Shown one piece after another: positions 1-9,163 of a DNA stretch of 64,000 nucleotides. Every line of letters begins with the position of its first letter. Position 1 is the stretch's first letter. A model generated the notes under the pieces. The model was not told where the DNA came from and did no database searches. It saw nothing but the letters and a program-made list of their open reading frames with translations. The position numbers were made by a program, and so were the translations under genes. Source of the DNA: Buddleja alternifolia (taxonomy: Eukaryota; Streptophyta; Magnoliopsida; Lamiales; Scrophulariaceae); assembly GCA_019426215.1 (NCBI GenBank), contig CM033393.1, positions 10,078,046-10,142,045 of the forward strand, written 5' to 3'.

Positions 1-1
1 A

Positions 2-774
2 GAGGATGAGGGGATCTTTCTAGGCTATGCCAAGAATCGAAAGAGTTTTCGCTTCCTAAATAAGATCAAATCAAAGGTTGAAGAATCCATTCATGTTGTG
101 TTTGATGATGCTAACCAAGAACCGAGTATGGTTAATCCTACTAATGTAGGAATTGAAGATCTTGCTCAACAAGCATAACAAATCAATCTTAGTGATGATA
201 GTTATGATGATGAGGATAGTGAGATTTTTGTGCCCAATCCTAAGGTTATTCGTAAGGTTACAAATGGTGATATTGTCAGAATCGCTGATGATCATGAAGA
301 GAATGATCATCAAGAGCAAGTTGGAACTGTGAATGATGTAGCGACTGCACAAGAGACAAATGAGGATCAAGCGACTGATGATCAAGAGTCTCTTAACTCG
401 TTCCAACCAAATCGTAAATGGAACCAAAGAAAGTGGATGAAGCGCTCAGTGATTCAAGTTTGGTAGAAACGATGCAAGAAGAGCTTAACCAATTTGAGAG
501 AGGCAAGGTTTGGACGCTAGTACCAAGACCAACTCACCAAGGAGCTATTGGAACTAAATGGGTTTTTAGGAACAAGATGGATGAAGATGGCATTGTTATA
601 AGAAACAAAGCCAGATTAGTTGCTCAGGGTTATTGCCAAGAAGAGGGCATTGACTTTGATGAGACATATGCACCAGTAGCCCGTCTTGAAGTGATTCGTA
701 TGTTCCTAGCGTTTGCCGAATTCAACAAATTCACAGTGTACCAAAGAGACGTGAAGTGTGCATTCCTGAATGGT
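2..774 (+). pseudogene. SIRE-like pol, part A: end of integrase and start of RT
   Basis: Frame 2 opens with the Copia post-integrase motif GIFLGYAKNRKSFR, meets a TAA at 176-178, and continues as a Glu/Asp-rich linker to about 466. The frame then shifts (near 410-420) to the one starting at 418, which encodes the N-terminal half of the Copia reverse transcriptase (RVT_2): motifs [37 protein letters not shown] and DVKCAFLNG, the last carrying the first catalytic Asp. Coding is cut at 774 by the solo LTR; the next codons lie at 2686-2705 and from 11305. One stop and one frameshift make it inactive. Confidence 0.85.
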
Positions 775-2680
775 TGTTGGACCCACAACGGCATACGAAA
801 GGGTCTAGAAGGGGGGTTGAATAGACCCTGAAGTCTTTTTCGACTTCAAAAAATTTCGTATTAAAATCTCCTTTGAACGCTTAAGGATAGTAATCGCTTG
901 ACTAGTCGCTTACAAGTGTAGGCGCTTGACTAGTCACTTACTCGAAGACTGTTTTGATAAAGTTAACTTAGACTTAGTGATTTCAACTATTACCAAAGTA
1001 GGGTAATGTTTGAATCGCTTAATCAGGATTAGCACAGCGGAAGTATTTTAAAGTCTTCTCTTGAAAATGTTTTAGCGTTACAAAAGTTTTTATTTAGTTG
1101 CTTTCCTTTTAAATAGTGTTGAACGCTCAGAGGGCTTAGCGCTTGGCGAAGCGCTTAAGTCTGTTTTGAAAGCTTAGCGTTCACTTTTTGCAAATAGTCG
1201 CTTAACTGTTTTAAAGCCTTTAAGAGATGTAATATGCAAATGCAATGTAAATCATTAAAACAGTAAAGTGACACAAGAAATTGTAAGGTTCACTGGGTGG
1301 TGTAATCCCAGCTACGTCATTCTTCTCCTTTGCACTCGGAGGCAACCCACTAAATTGATTCTCGAAGAGTCACACAGAGACTTCTACAAAATAGGAAAAC
1401 AGGAAGAGATGGATATAGATGACTTGAGCTCCTTGGTCACACAGATTTCTGCTGCAAGCCACTTCAATCCTCTGCTTCTGGAAAGACGATCTCGAGCTCT
1501 TTGATCACACAGATTTCAGCTCTAATGAAGATCTTCTCCAAGATGGCCTTGAGCTCCTTGATCACACAAACTTCAGCTCCAATAAAGACCTTTCTTCAAC
1601 AAGCTTCTCTTACTAAAAAATACTGCTTGTGGAAGTCAACAATCTTTCTCACTCAGATGAAAGGTGTTGAGGGTTTATTGTAACAGGGTTTGTTTGATGT
1701 TGGGAAGTTCAAACAACTTGGGATATCTCAATAATAGTTTAGGGTTCTACTTGGAAGATGCTTGAGATACCGGGTGACTGTCTCGAATGTATTTGAGAAG
1801 CTTTAAGGATATTGGAGCTTCAAGAAAGATCTTCTTCAACAAGCTTCTCTTACACAAAAATACTGCTTGTTGAAAGAATTAACTTTCTTGAATTCCAATT
1901 GGCTATGGAGTTTGGAAGCTTTTTCTCTCAAATTATTTCTTAGCTCTCTTTCACGGTTTCGTCTTTTTCTCACTCTCTCTCACAGATGAAAGATAGCTGA
2001 AGGGTACTATTTATAGAGAGGCCCGGGATTTGTCCGATGGACACAAGTCAGGCACGTGTTCCTCACGCAGAGCTTCAAATAGTCCATTTTCTGACATTCC
2101 TTGATTTCTGCTGATTCCGATTGGACATGAGCAAACTTTAGCACTGAAAGGCTGACAGTCTAGTCAAAAGGTGGCTTGTCCGCAAGTCATACTGTCTTGT
2201 CACTTTTAAAGCACTTTGAATTTATTTCCCGCTTGGAAATAAATGACAGTTGCTGATTGAATGACTTAAGGAAGTATTTCAGGTGAATCACTTGAATGAA
2301 ATGAGCGCTTGGATCAACACTCCTTGGATAGTCCTTTAGCGTTAGCTGGGTGCTAAGAACATTCTCTTGAACGCTTGATTCATAACTCCTGAAATAGACT
2401 CTTAAGCGCTTGACGAACGCTTAAGACAAATCTTCATCTTCTTCTGACTTCAGACGCTGATCTTCAACTTCATCTCTAATAGACTCACCTAGAATTCTAT
2501 TAGCGACACAGTATCTATCACTTAGTCTAAAAACTACAAAGATAAAAATTACAAGCCAACTAACAAACTTTCAAACGCTTATACATATATTCTATGAAAG
2601 TGTAAACTTACATTCTTTTGGGGTCTAACAAGAAATTCTATCTTGTCATCATCAAAACATCTAACATGAAATTCCTAACA
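775..2680 (-). mobile_element. Solo LTR of a SIRE-like Copia element, inverted relative to its host
   Basis: Read on the minus strand it starts TGTTAGGAATTTCATG at 2680 and ends in CCAACA at 775. It is flanked by the perfect 5-bp duplication ATGGT (770-774 and 2681-2685). The minus-strand sequence matches the 3' LTR at 17474-18971 over its start, its middle (around 1270-1380 against 18480-18600) and its end (around 785-860 against 18880-18955). There is no internal retrotransposon sequence, so it is a solo LTR left by LTR-LTR recombination. It sits in the RT of an element of its own family. ORF-like stretches inside (for example 1268-1683) are not genes. Confidence 0.93.
2008..2015 (-). promoter_or_regulatory. 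TATA box of the solo LTR
   Basis: The minus strand reads TATAAATA in a GC-richer context (GCCTCTCTATAAATAGTAC). This is a good match to a plant TATA box and is placed as expected for the U3 promoter of this LTR. Confidence 0.55.
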
Positions 2681-2705
2681 ATGGTAAACTCCAAGAAGAA
2701 GTTTA

Positions 2706-3331
2706 TGAAAGAGTTAGGTGCCCGGTGCGCCATTTGTAGGGCGTAGTAGCCAACTCTTTAAACAGTCTTATATTGTATCTTGTCAAGTAATTTAATAAAT
2801 GGCATTTTCTTCTTTATCTCATCATTCTATGCAATTAGATAAAGTCCCCTAGATCACTCTTAACCTATGAGATGTGTTTGGTATGGGGGATGCCAATCAT
2901 GGAATACGTCTCTAAGGTTGTGGTCTTAAAGATGTTCCAAGTCATAGAATCATTGAGATAGGGATATCAATGACTCGTAAAGACTTGCACATACAATGCA
3001 CACTCTTGGAGAGTGTATCCTATTCCATGGATACTGATACGGTGTACATCAGTGCAAGTATGTGGGTTCTCGTTGGGATCGAGTAAACTGAACAACCCCG
3101 CCGAGATTCCATATTGGAGTCAATGTCGAATTTGGAATCTCCTCGATTACGTAGGCATAAGATTGGTCCTCATGACTTGAGGCACCATTGGTCGTCTCGT
3201 GCATCGCCCACTGTACTTAGATTTGTCACACGATTCCAGGTGAGTCATAAAGTGGGGCATATTGGGTCCAGTCTGGTTATGTACGGAGGCGCGTGAGTGC
3301 CAAGAAAGAATCTGTCACTGATCATTTGCAT
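2706..3331 (+). repeat. Truncated 5' LTR of Copia element 2
   Basis: This stretch is nearly identical to the first ~625 bases of the 3' LTR (9164-9790). Similarity stops abruptly at about 3331, just after a shared GATCATT and GCAT. The remaining ~1.5 kb of LTR, including the TATA box and R/U5, and the primer-binding site are missing. The leader follows directly. Confidence 0.85.
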
Positions 3332-5059
3332 GTGTTTGCTTTCCGTTTCATGTAGCATTTTAACCGGTTGCTTAAATCTATATGTTACATTTGTTGATTT
3401 AATAATAGCTTGGGATTTGTCATCGTTTTTCTTAAAATCTTGGAGATTTTGTTTTTTTTTTAAACGATTGAAAATTAAGAGACACTAAAAGGGAAGGTCG
3501 AAACCCGGGCGAGGACCGTTGATATTGAACCCAAGCTACGAGACTTTGTGCGCACCCGGCCGAAGGTTTTGTGCGCATAAGGGTGTGCTCATTTAGTAGG
3601 ACTCAATATCGCGAATCATTGCCAACCGTCAAAGGAAACTTGACGGGGGTCAAGACGGGGCTGACCATGGCCGATTCCACCCCTTGGTGGTCTCGACCAT
3701 GGTCGAGAAACTGTCCAGCAGCTGCTGGACAGTGTGTGCGCTGCTCGGCGGCGCACGGTGTGTTTCCGGGCAGTGTACACGGGTGTGCGTATGCACACCA
3801 TGTGCTTGATGGTTAGACCATCTTGACGTGGTGTGGTACACACGACCCGGGCCTTCAAGGACTCCTACCTTTGGCCCATTTATTGATTTTGGAATCAACT
3901 TCCACGCGTTTTTGAGTTATTTAAAAGTTTGGAATTTTTGAAAACTGGAAAAACTCGGTTTTTCCTCAAAACGTATAAATCCCAAAGTTATGATTGTTTC
4001 AACTATGTGATGGGCTTATGATTAATTAATGCTTTGCATGTCATCTTCATACGCTTGATGGTTGATTTGCATAATGGATGGATTGTGGGTCGAGCCTTAG
4101 ATTATTCAATTGGGTTGTAATTATTATTGGTTGTATATTTTATTTTCGCACTTTCTTTTTCATTTTATTGTAATCGAAGATGGAGACGAAGATGATGGAC
4201 CATTATTGAAGATTATGTATGCCGTTGGAAGCTTATGTAATAGATAGGGCCTATTTTAATTTAGTACCCTAGATTGCTTTAGATTCACCGGTGGCTCGGG
4301 TGGATCGCTTAGGGACCCATAATCATCCATATTTGTTTACCGCTTTGTGGATGTCTTATATTATGTTTTCTTATATGCTCCTTGGATTGCATGATCACAT
4401 AATTAAAGATAATCCTAATCTTGATGAGACCTTGCATGTTGAAAACCCTCGCTTGATTTGTTTCAAGTAAATCCAAGAAATATTAAGTTTATGTGGAAAT
4501 TGAACGAGGTTCTATTGTCCATGCCTTCCATCATAAGTGGTGGCATGTGAAATGCCATGAAGCTTGTCCGCCGTCCATGAGTCGTGGGGTGGTGTCAAGT
4601 GGATTAGGCTGTGACCACCACTAAGCATAGGGATGCTCGTGGGATCGATTTGTCTAGGTGTCGTCCATGAGTCGTGGGGCACACTAGTCCGATCGATTGA
4701 CCACGAATATTTGATGGGCTTGACTTAACGTTTACTACCATATGGGCTCATGTTCTCGGGGCATATGGGAAAGACGAGGCAAAATATCTTGAGAACTATA
4801 TGTCGATATAGAAGGCCGGTAAGCCTACCATACGGATTTATCATATGGGCTCGTGTTCTCGGGGCATATGAAGAGTCGCTTATGGATCTCGAGCCCACTA
4901 GGGAGACCCGCATATCTCCTCGAATATCCATATAAGAGGGTTATGGAATTTGATAAAATAGTGGGAGACACGTATGATTAAAGACCGAATTATGTGTGGA
5001 CAAAATTACATATTGAATGCTAATTTTTTTGCCTCGCTATTTATTTTGTAGTTTACAAA
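3332..5059 (+). other. Untranslated leader of Copia element 2, with GC-rich palindromes
   Basis: This 1.7 kb stretch before gag has no credible coding capacity. It corresponds to the similarly long leader of element 3 (34024-35720 on the minus strand); both share the 'ATGAGTCGTGG' type motif. A GC-rich patch at 3530-3860 contains two perfect palindromes: 3691-3708 centred on CCATGG and 3711-3732 centred on CAGCTG. A ~30-base motif beginning CATATGGGCTC is directly repeated at 4739 and 4840. ORF-like stretches here are not supported as genes. Confidence 0.6.
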
Positions 5060-5782
5060 ATGGCCAAAAATCCACTTGCATCAATCCTAGATTCAAATAG
5101 ACTTGTCGGTCCCAACTACGCAGATTGGTATCGAAACCTTAAAATTGTGCTTCAAAGTGAGCGCAAGGATAGCGTATTAGATATGCCTTTGCCTCGCGTA
5201 ACTCGCACAAGCACTGATGATGAATGTGCCACTTTTGATAAGTGGATTGATGATAATATCCAAGTGAGATGTATCATGATGGCTTCTATGACTAATGAGC
5301 TTCAAAAACAATTTGAGCACGTGACCATCTCTAAAGATATTATCAAAAGTCTCGAGGAGCTCTATGGCACTCGAACTAGGAGGGAGAGATTCGCAATCTC
5401 TAAAGAGCTATTCCACGCTCGCTTGCACGAGGGATCGTCGGTCGATGATCATGTTTTACGTATGATCAGTCTTATTAATAAGCTTTCTGATCTTGGAGTA
5501 AAATTTGAGACCGAGCTTTCTGTTGACCTCGTGCTACAGTCCCTTCCGAAGTCGTTTGACCAATTTGTCATCAACTACAACATGAATCAACTTGAGGCTT
5601 CATTACCCGAATTGTTGAACATGTTGAAGAGTGCAGATGCCACCATCAAGAAAGATAAGCCGGTACTGCTTGTTGGTTCCTCATCCCGTTCTAAGGGCCG
5701 TAAGGCCAATAAGAATAAGGGGAAGAAGAACAACAACAAGAAAAAACAGTTGAAAGGCAAAGGTGGTGTAAAAAAAGGCTAA
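5060..5782 (+). CDS. Gag polyprotein N-terminal part, Copia element 2
   Basis: A 240-codon frame with ATG at 5060 encodes the Copia gag capsid-like region (UBN2/retrotran_gag type). It has an N-terminal LVGPNYADWYRNLKIVL motif, a middle with LEELYG and LVLQSLPKSFDQFV, and a very basic Lys/Asn-rich tail. Gag packages the element RNA into virus-like particles. The frame ends early because a run of seven A at about 5770 appears to carry one extra base: the next frame continues directly into the zinc knuckle. The start is the first ATG after the leader and lies in a good plant context (AAAATGGC). Confidence 0.8.
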   Translation: MAKNPLASILDSNRLVGPNYADWYRNLKIVLQSERKDSVLDMPLPRVTRTSTDDECATFDKWIDDNIQVRCIMMASMTNELQKQFEHVTISKDIIKSLEELYGTRTRRERFAISKELFHARLHEGSSVDDHVLRMISLINKLSDLGVKFETELSVDLVLQSLPKSFDQFVINYNMNQLEASLPELLNMLKSADATIKKDKPVLLVGSSSRSKGRKANKNKGKKNNNKKKQLKGKGGVKKG

Positions 5783-5783
5783 G

Positions 5784-6325
5784 GGTACCGATCATGATGC
5801 GTGCTTCAATTGTGGTAAAAAGGGACATTGGAAGCGTAATTGCACAGAACCAATGAATGGTATGTTTTATGTTGAAGTTAACTTATCGGTTAATGATGCT
5901 TCTTGGGTGTTGGACACCGGATGTGGAGTTCACCTTTGCAATGATTTGCAGGTGATGGCAAGAAGCAAACAGATAAGTAGAGGGGAGATGACCATGCGGT
6001 TTGGGAATGGAGCAGGGGTTGCTGCCACGGCCGTAGGAACTATCTACTTATCTTTTCCCAACAAAAATCGTGTTATTTTGAACAATGTATTTTACATTCC
6101 ACAATTAATTAAGAACATCATTTCTGTACCCTTGTTGGACAAGGAAGGTTATAGTTTTGTTATAAAAAATGGAGCTTGCTCCATGTTTTATGGTTCTTCT
6201 TTAATATTGGAATCAAAGTTGTCTCATGGCTTATACACGGTTCTCCCTGATACTCCAATCTTATTATCTCAACATGAAGAACATACTAGTAAGAGAAAGT
6301 TAGATAATCAAAATGATACATACTT
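5784..6325 (+). pseudogene. Gag zinc knuckle and aspartic protease, Copia element 2
   Basis: In the +1 frame the zinc knuckle CFNCGKKGHWKRNC (C-X2-C-X4-H-X4-C) lies at about 5802-5843, followed by the protease. The active site WVLDTGCGVH at about 5907 keeps the catalytic Asp. The flap region and PQLIKNIISV follow, as in other Copia proteases that cut the gag-pol polyprotein. Coding is interrupted at 6325 by a LINE fragment. The target sequence repeats after the insertion, and there the reading continues straight into the integrase HHCC domain (LWHARL). Confidence 0.82.
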
Positions 6326-6531
6326 TGGAGAGAGGCGAATAAGGCGGCCGACATGTTGGCTAATGACGGGCTCGAGCATGCCCTTTTTAATCACATACAT
6401 GCCCCTTATGGTTTACAAACTATTTTAGATCAAGATCGCGCTGGTGTCACTTGGACTAGACACATGACCTCAACCTCGAGTGTGTCGAGATAGGTCATTA
6501 GGGTAGTACCCTTCTTTTGAATCCAAAAAAA
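6326..6531 (+). mobile_element. 5'-truncated LINE (L1-type) insertion with poly-A tail
   Basis: The insertion is flanked by a perfect 16-bp duplication AAAATGATACATACTT (6310-6325 and 6532-6547) and ends in an A run (6525-6535) that merges into the right duplication. One frame from about 6332 reads EANKAADMLANDGL, the C-terminal motif of the RNase H domain of plant LINEs, then continues ~40 residues to a TAG. After it comes a ~40-base 3' UTR. A heavily 5'-truncated copy with poly-A and a long duplication is the signature of target-primed reverse transcription. Confidence 0.85.
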
Positions 6532-6545
6532 AAAATGATACATAC

Positions 6546-7817
6546 TTGTGGCATGCTAGACTAGACTATATCTCTAAGGATAGGATTCATAAGATGGCGG
6601 ATAAGCTTGACCTTCGGGAAATGCTAGATATGCCAACTTGTGAATCTTGTCTAAAGGGTAAGATGACCAAGTCACCATTTGTCGGGCAAATGGAGCGAGC
6701 TACTAACCTTTTGGACTGGGTCCATACGGATGTATGTGGTCCGCTTAATGTAAGCACTAAAGGGAACCATTCTTACTTCATAACCTTCACCGACGACTTT
6801 TTGAGGTATCGTTACGTGTATCTTATGAGATACAAGTCTGAAGCCTTTGAGAGGTTCAAGGAGTTTAGACATGAAGTAGAGAAGCAAACGGGAAGAAGTA
6901 TCAAAGCTCTTCGATCGGATCGAGGGGGAGAATACTTATCCCGTGAATTCCTCGATTATCTAAAAGACAATGGGATTGTCTCTCAGTGGACTCCACCCGG
7001 TACTCCCCAACTTAATGGGGTAAGCGAGCGAAGGAATCGGACCTTGATGGACATGGTTCGATCCATGATGAGTTTCACTGGACTTCCTCTTTCCTTCTGG
7101 GGATATGCCCTAGAATCTGCGACGCATCTATTAAATAGAGTACCGTCAAAGAGTGTCTCCAAGGTGCCATATGAAATGTGGTTTGGTAAACCACCCACTT
7201 ATAAATACCTAAGGGTATGGGGTTGCTCGGCTTATGTTAAGCAACTAGTGGGCGATAAGTTGGATGAAAGATCCTCCTTATGTAAGTTTGTGGGATATCC
7301 AAAGGAATCCTATGGATATTATTTCTACAACCCATCGGAACATAAAGTGTTTGTTTCAAGGAACGCTACCTTCTTAGAGAAGGAATTTCTATTGGATAGA
7401 AATGGCGAGGTTGCAGAACTTGAGGAAACTCAAGAACCACAAAAGGGTTCACCTGATACCACAGATGCACAACCAGAAGTAGTAGCAAGTACACAACATC
7501 CTCGAAGATCCGAAAGGATCCCGAAACAACCTGAGAGGTATGGTTTCTTGCTTGATAGCAACGAGGATGGTAATTCCCCTGATCCAAGGACATATGGGGA
7601 AGCGACGTTGGACGTCGATTCGGGAAAATGGTTAGAAGTCATGCAATCCGAGATGGACTCCATGCACTCCAACAAGGTTTGGACCTTGGTAGATCCACCT
7701 GACGGGTTTAAACTCGTAGGCTGCAAGTGGATCTATAAGCGAAAGCTTGGAGCAGATGGAAAAGTAGTGACCTACACGGATCGTGGCGAAAGGTTACACT
7801 CAGAGGCAAGGAATTGA
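6546..7817 (+). CDS. Integrase and start of RT, Copia element 2
   Basis: A 423-codon uninterrupted frame. Residues ~2-40 hold the zinc-binding pre-integrase motif: WHARLDY with the second His replaced by Tyr, then CESCLKGK. The integrase core follows with all three acidic residues visible: HTDVCGP, LRSDRGGEY and SERRNRTL. The WGYALESA and GYPKESYGY regions come next, and then the RT N-terminus (KVWTLVDPP, GCKWIYKRK). Integrase inserts the cDNA into the host genome. The frame is lost near 7775, where a single-base change leads to the frame of the next RT segment. The first ATG is probably not a true start; the protein would be part of gag-pol. Confidence 0.88.
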   Translation: MWHARLDYISKDRIHKMADKLDLREMLDMPTCESCLKGKMTKSPFVGQMERATNLLDWVHTDVCGPLNVSTKGNHSYFITFTDDFLRYRYVYLMRYKSEAFERFKEFRHEVEKQTGRSIKALRSDRGGEYLSREFLDYLKDNGIVSQWTPPGTPQLNGVSERRNRTLMDMVRSMMSFTGLPLSFWGYALESATHLLNRVPSKSVSKVPYEMWFGKPPTYKYLRVWGCSAYVKQLVGDKLDERSSLCKFVGYPKESYGYYFYNPSEHKVFVSRNATFLEKEFLLDRNGEVAELEETQEPQKGSPDTTDAQPEVVASTQHPRRSERIPKQPERYGFLLDSNEDGNSPDPRTYGEATLDVDSGKWLEVMQSEMDSMHSNKVWTLVDPPDGFKLVGCKWIYKRKLGADGKVVTYTDRGERLHSEARN

Positions 7818-8485
7818 CTATGATGAAACCTTTTCACCAGTGGCGATGGTCAAATCCATTTGGATATTTCTAGCCATAGCTGCATATTTAGACTATGAAA
7901 TATGGCAGATGGATGTGAAGACTGCTTTCCTCAATGGTAAAATAGAGGAAGAGCTTTACATGGAGCAGCACGAGGGCTTCGCATCCATAGGAAGTGAGCA
8001 CAAGGTGTGCAAACTTCAGAGATCCATTTATGGACTCAAACAGGCTTCCCGAAGCTGGAACAAGTGTTTTGATGATACTGTACAAACATATGGTTTCTTC
8101 AAAATGCTGATGAAGCATGTGTGTACAAAAGGGCTAGTGGGAGCGCGATAACATTTTTGGTGCTTTACGTTGATGACATTCTATTGATTGGAAACAACAT
8201 AGGAATGTTGCAAGAAACGAAAGCGTGGTTATCCACGCAATTCTCAATGAAGGATATGGGAAAGGCATCCTACATTCTCGGAATGAAGATTCATCGAGAT
8301 AGATCCAGTAGAATGCTGGGACTCTCCCAATCTGCGTACATAGATAGAGTTTTGAAGAGATTCAAAATGGATCAGTCCAAGAGAGGACTGGTGCCTATGA
8401 GACATGGTATTTCTCTTTCCAAGTCTATGTCCCCTCAGACACCGGAGGAAAAGGAAAAGATGTCTCACATACTATATGCCTCCGC
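7776..8485 (+). pseudogene. Reverse transcriptase core, Copia element 2
   Basis: Two overlapping frames, 7783-8110 and about 8112-8485, together encode the RVT_2 core. Motifs in order: VAKGYTQRQGIDYDETFSP, IWQMDVKTAFLNG (catalytic Asp), YGLKQASRSW, LYVDDILLIG (YVDD box, both Asp present) and MKDMGKASYILGM. A frameshift lies near 8105-8112. RT copies the element RNA into cDNA. The catalytic residues are intact but the reading frame is not. Confidence 0.87.
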
Positions 8486-9149
8486 TATAGAGAGTTTATG
8501 TATGCTATGCTATGTACACGACCTGATGTGGCTTATGCACTTAGTGCAATAAGCCGATATCAAGCCAATCCAGGCGAAGAGCACTGGAAAGCCGTAAAGG
8601 CAATCCTTAAGTACTTAAGAAGAACTAAGGATGCCTTCCTAGTCTACGGTGGAGGAGAATTAAAATTGGAAGGCTATACAGATTCTAGCTTCCAATCTGA
8701 TGTGGATGATTTCAAATCTATCTCGGGATTTGTCTTGTACTCAATGGTGGAGCGGTCAGCTGGAAGTGTTCTAAACAAGAAACTATTGCTGACTCCACCA
8801 CAGAGGCTGAGTACATTGCAGCCTGGGCGGCTGCAAAAGAAGCTGTTTGGATAAGGAACTTCATCCAAGAGTTGGGTGTTGTTCCATCTATTGTTGATCC
8901 CATACGATTGTACTGTGATAACAATGGGCTATTGCACAGTCAAAAGAGCCAAGGTCTCATCAGAGGTCCAAACACATAGAAAGGCGATACCATCTGATCA
9001 GAGAGATCGTTCGTAGAGGCGACGTTCAAGTGCAACGTGTGGACTCGGCAAATAACATAGCAGACCACTTTACCAAACCCTTGGGCCAAAGAGTATTGGA
9101 GGGACATCTTGAGAAGATGGGTCTGAAATGCATGGGTAATTGGCTCTAG
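8486..9149 (+). pseudogene. RNase H domain, Copia element 2
   Basis: Starts with YAMLCTRPDVAYALS. It includes GYTDSSFQSD (first catalytic Asp of RNase H) and, after a frameshift near 8740, a Glu-containing EAEYIAA-like motif, then a histidine-rich RSKHILRRYHLI-like segment and the C-terminal motif NNIADHFTKPLG. The stop is TAG at 9147-9149. RNase H degrades the RNA strand during cDNA synthesis. At least two frameshifts are present. Confidence 0.82.
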
Positions 9150-9163
9150 GGCAAGTGGGAGAT
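9149..9163 (+). promoter_or_regulatory. Polypurine tract, Copia element 2
   Basis: GGGCAAGTGGGAGAT sits directly before the 3' LTR start at 9164 and overlaps the last base of the pol stop codon. It would prime plus-strand synthesis. Element 3 has an almost identical tract. Confidence 0.75.

Noticed and set aside
1268..1683. Plus-strand ORFs of 60-78 codons
   Set aside because: They lie in the solo LTR and match the non-coding LTR at 17474-18971 in reverse.
3571..3898. Overlapping ORFs on both strands in a GC-rich patch
   Set aside because: They arise from palindromic GC-rich leader sequence of Copia element 2; there is no protein similarity and they overlap on both strands.
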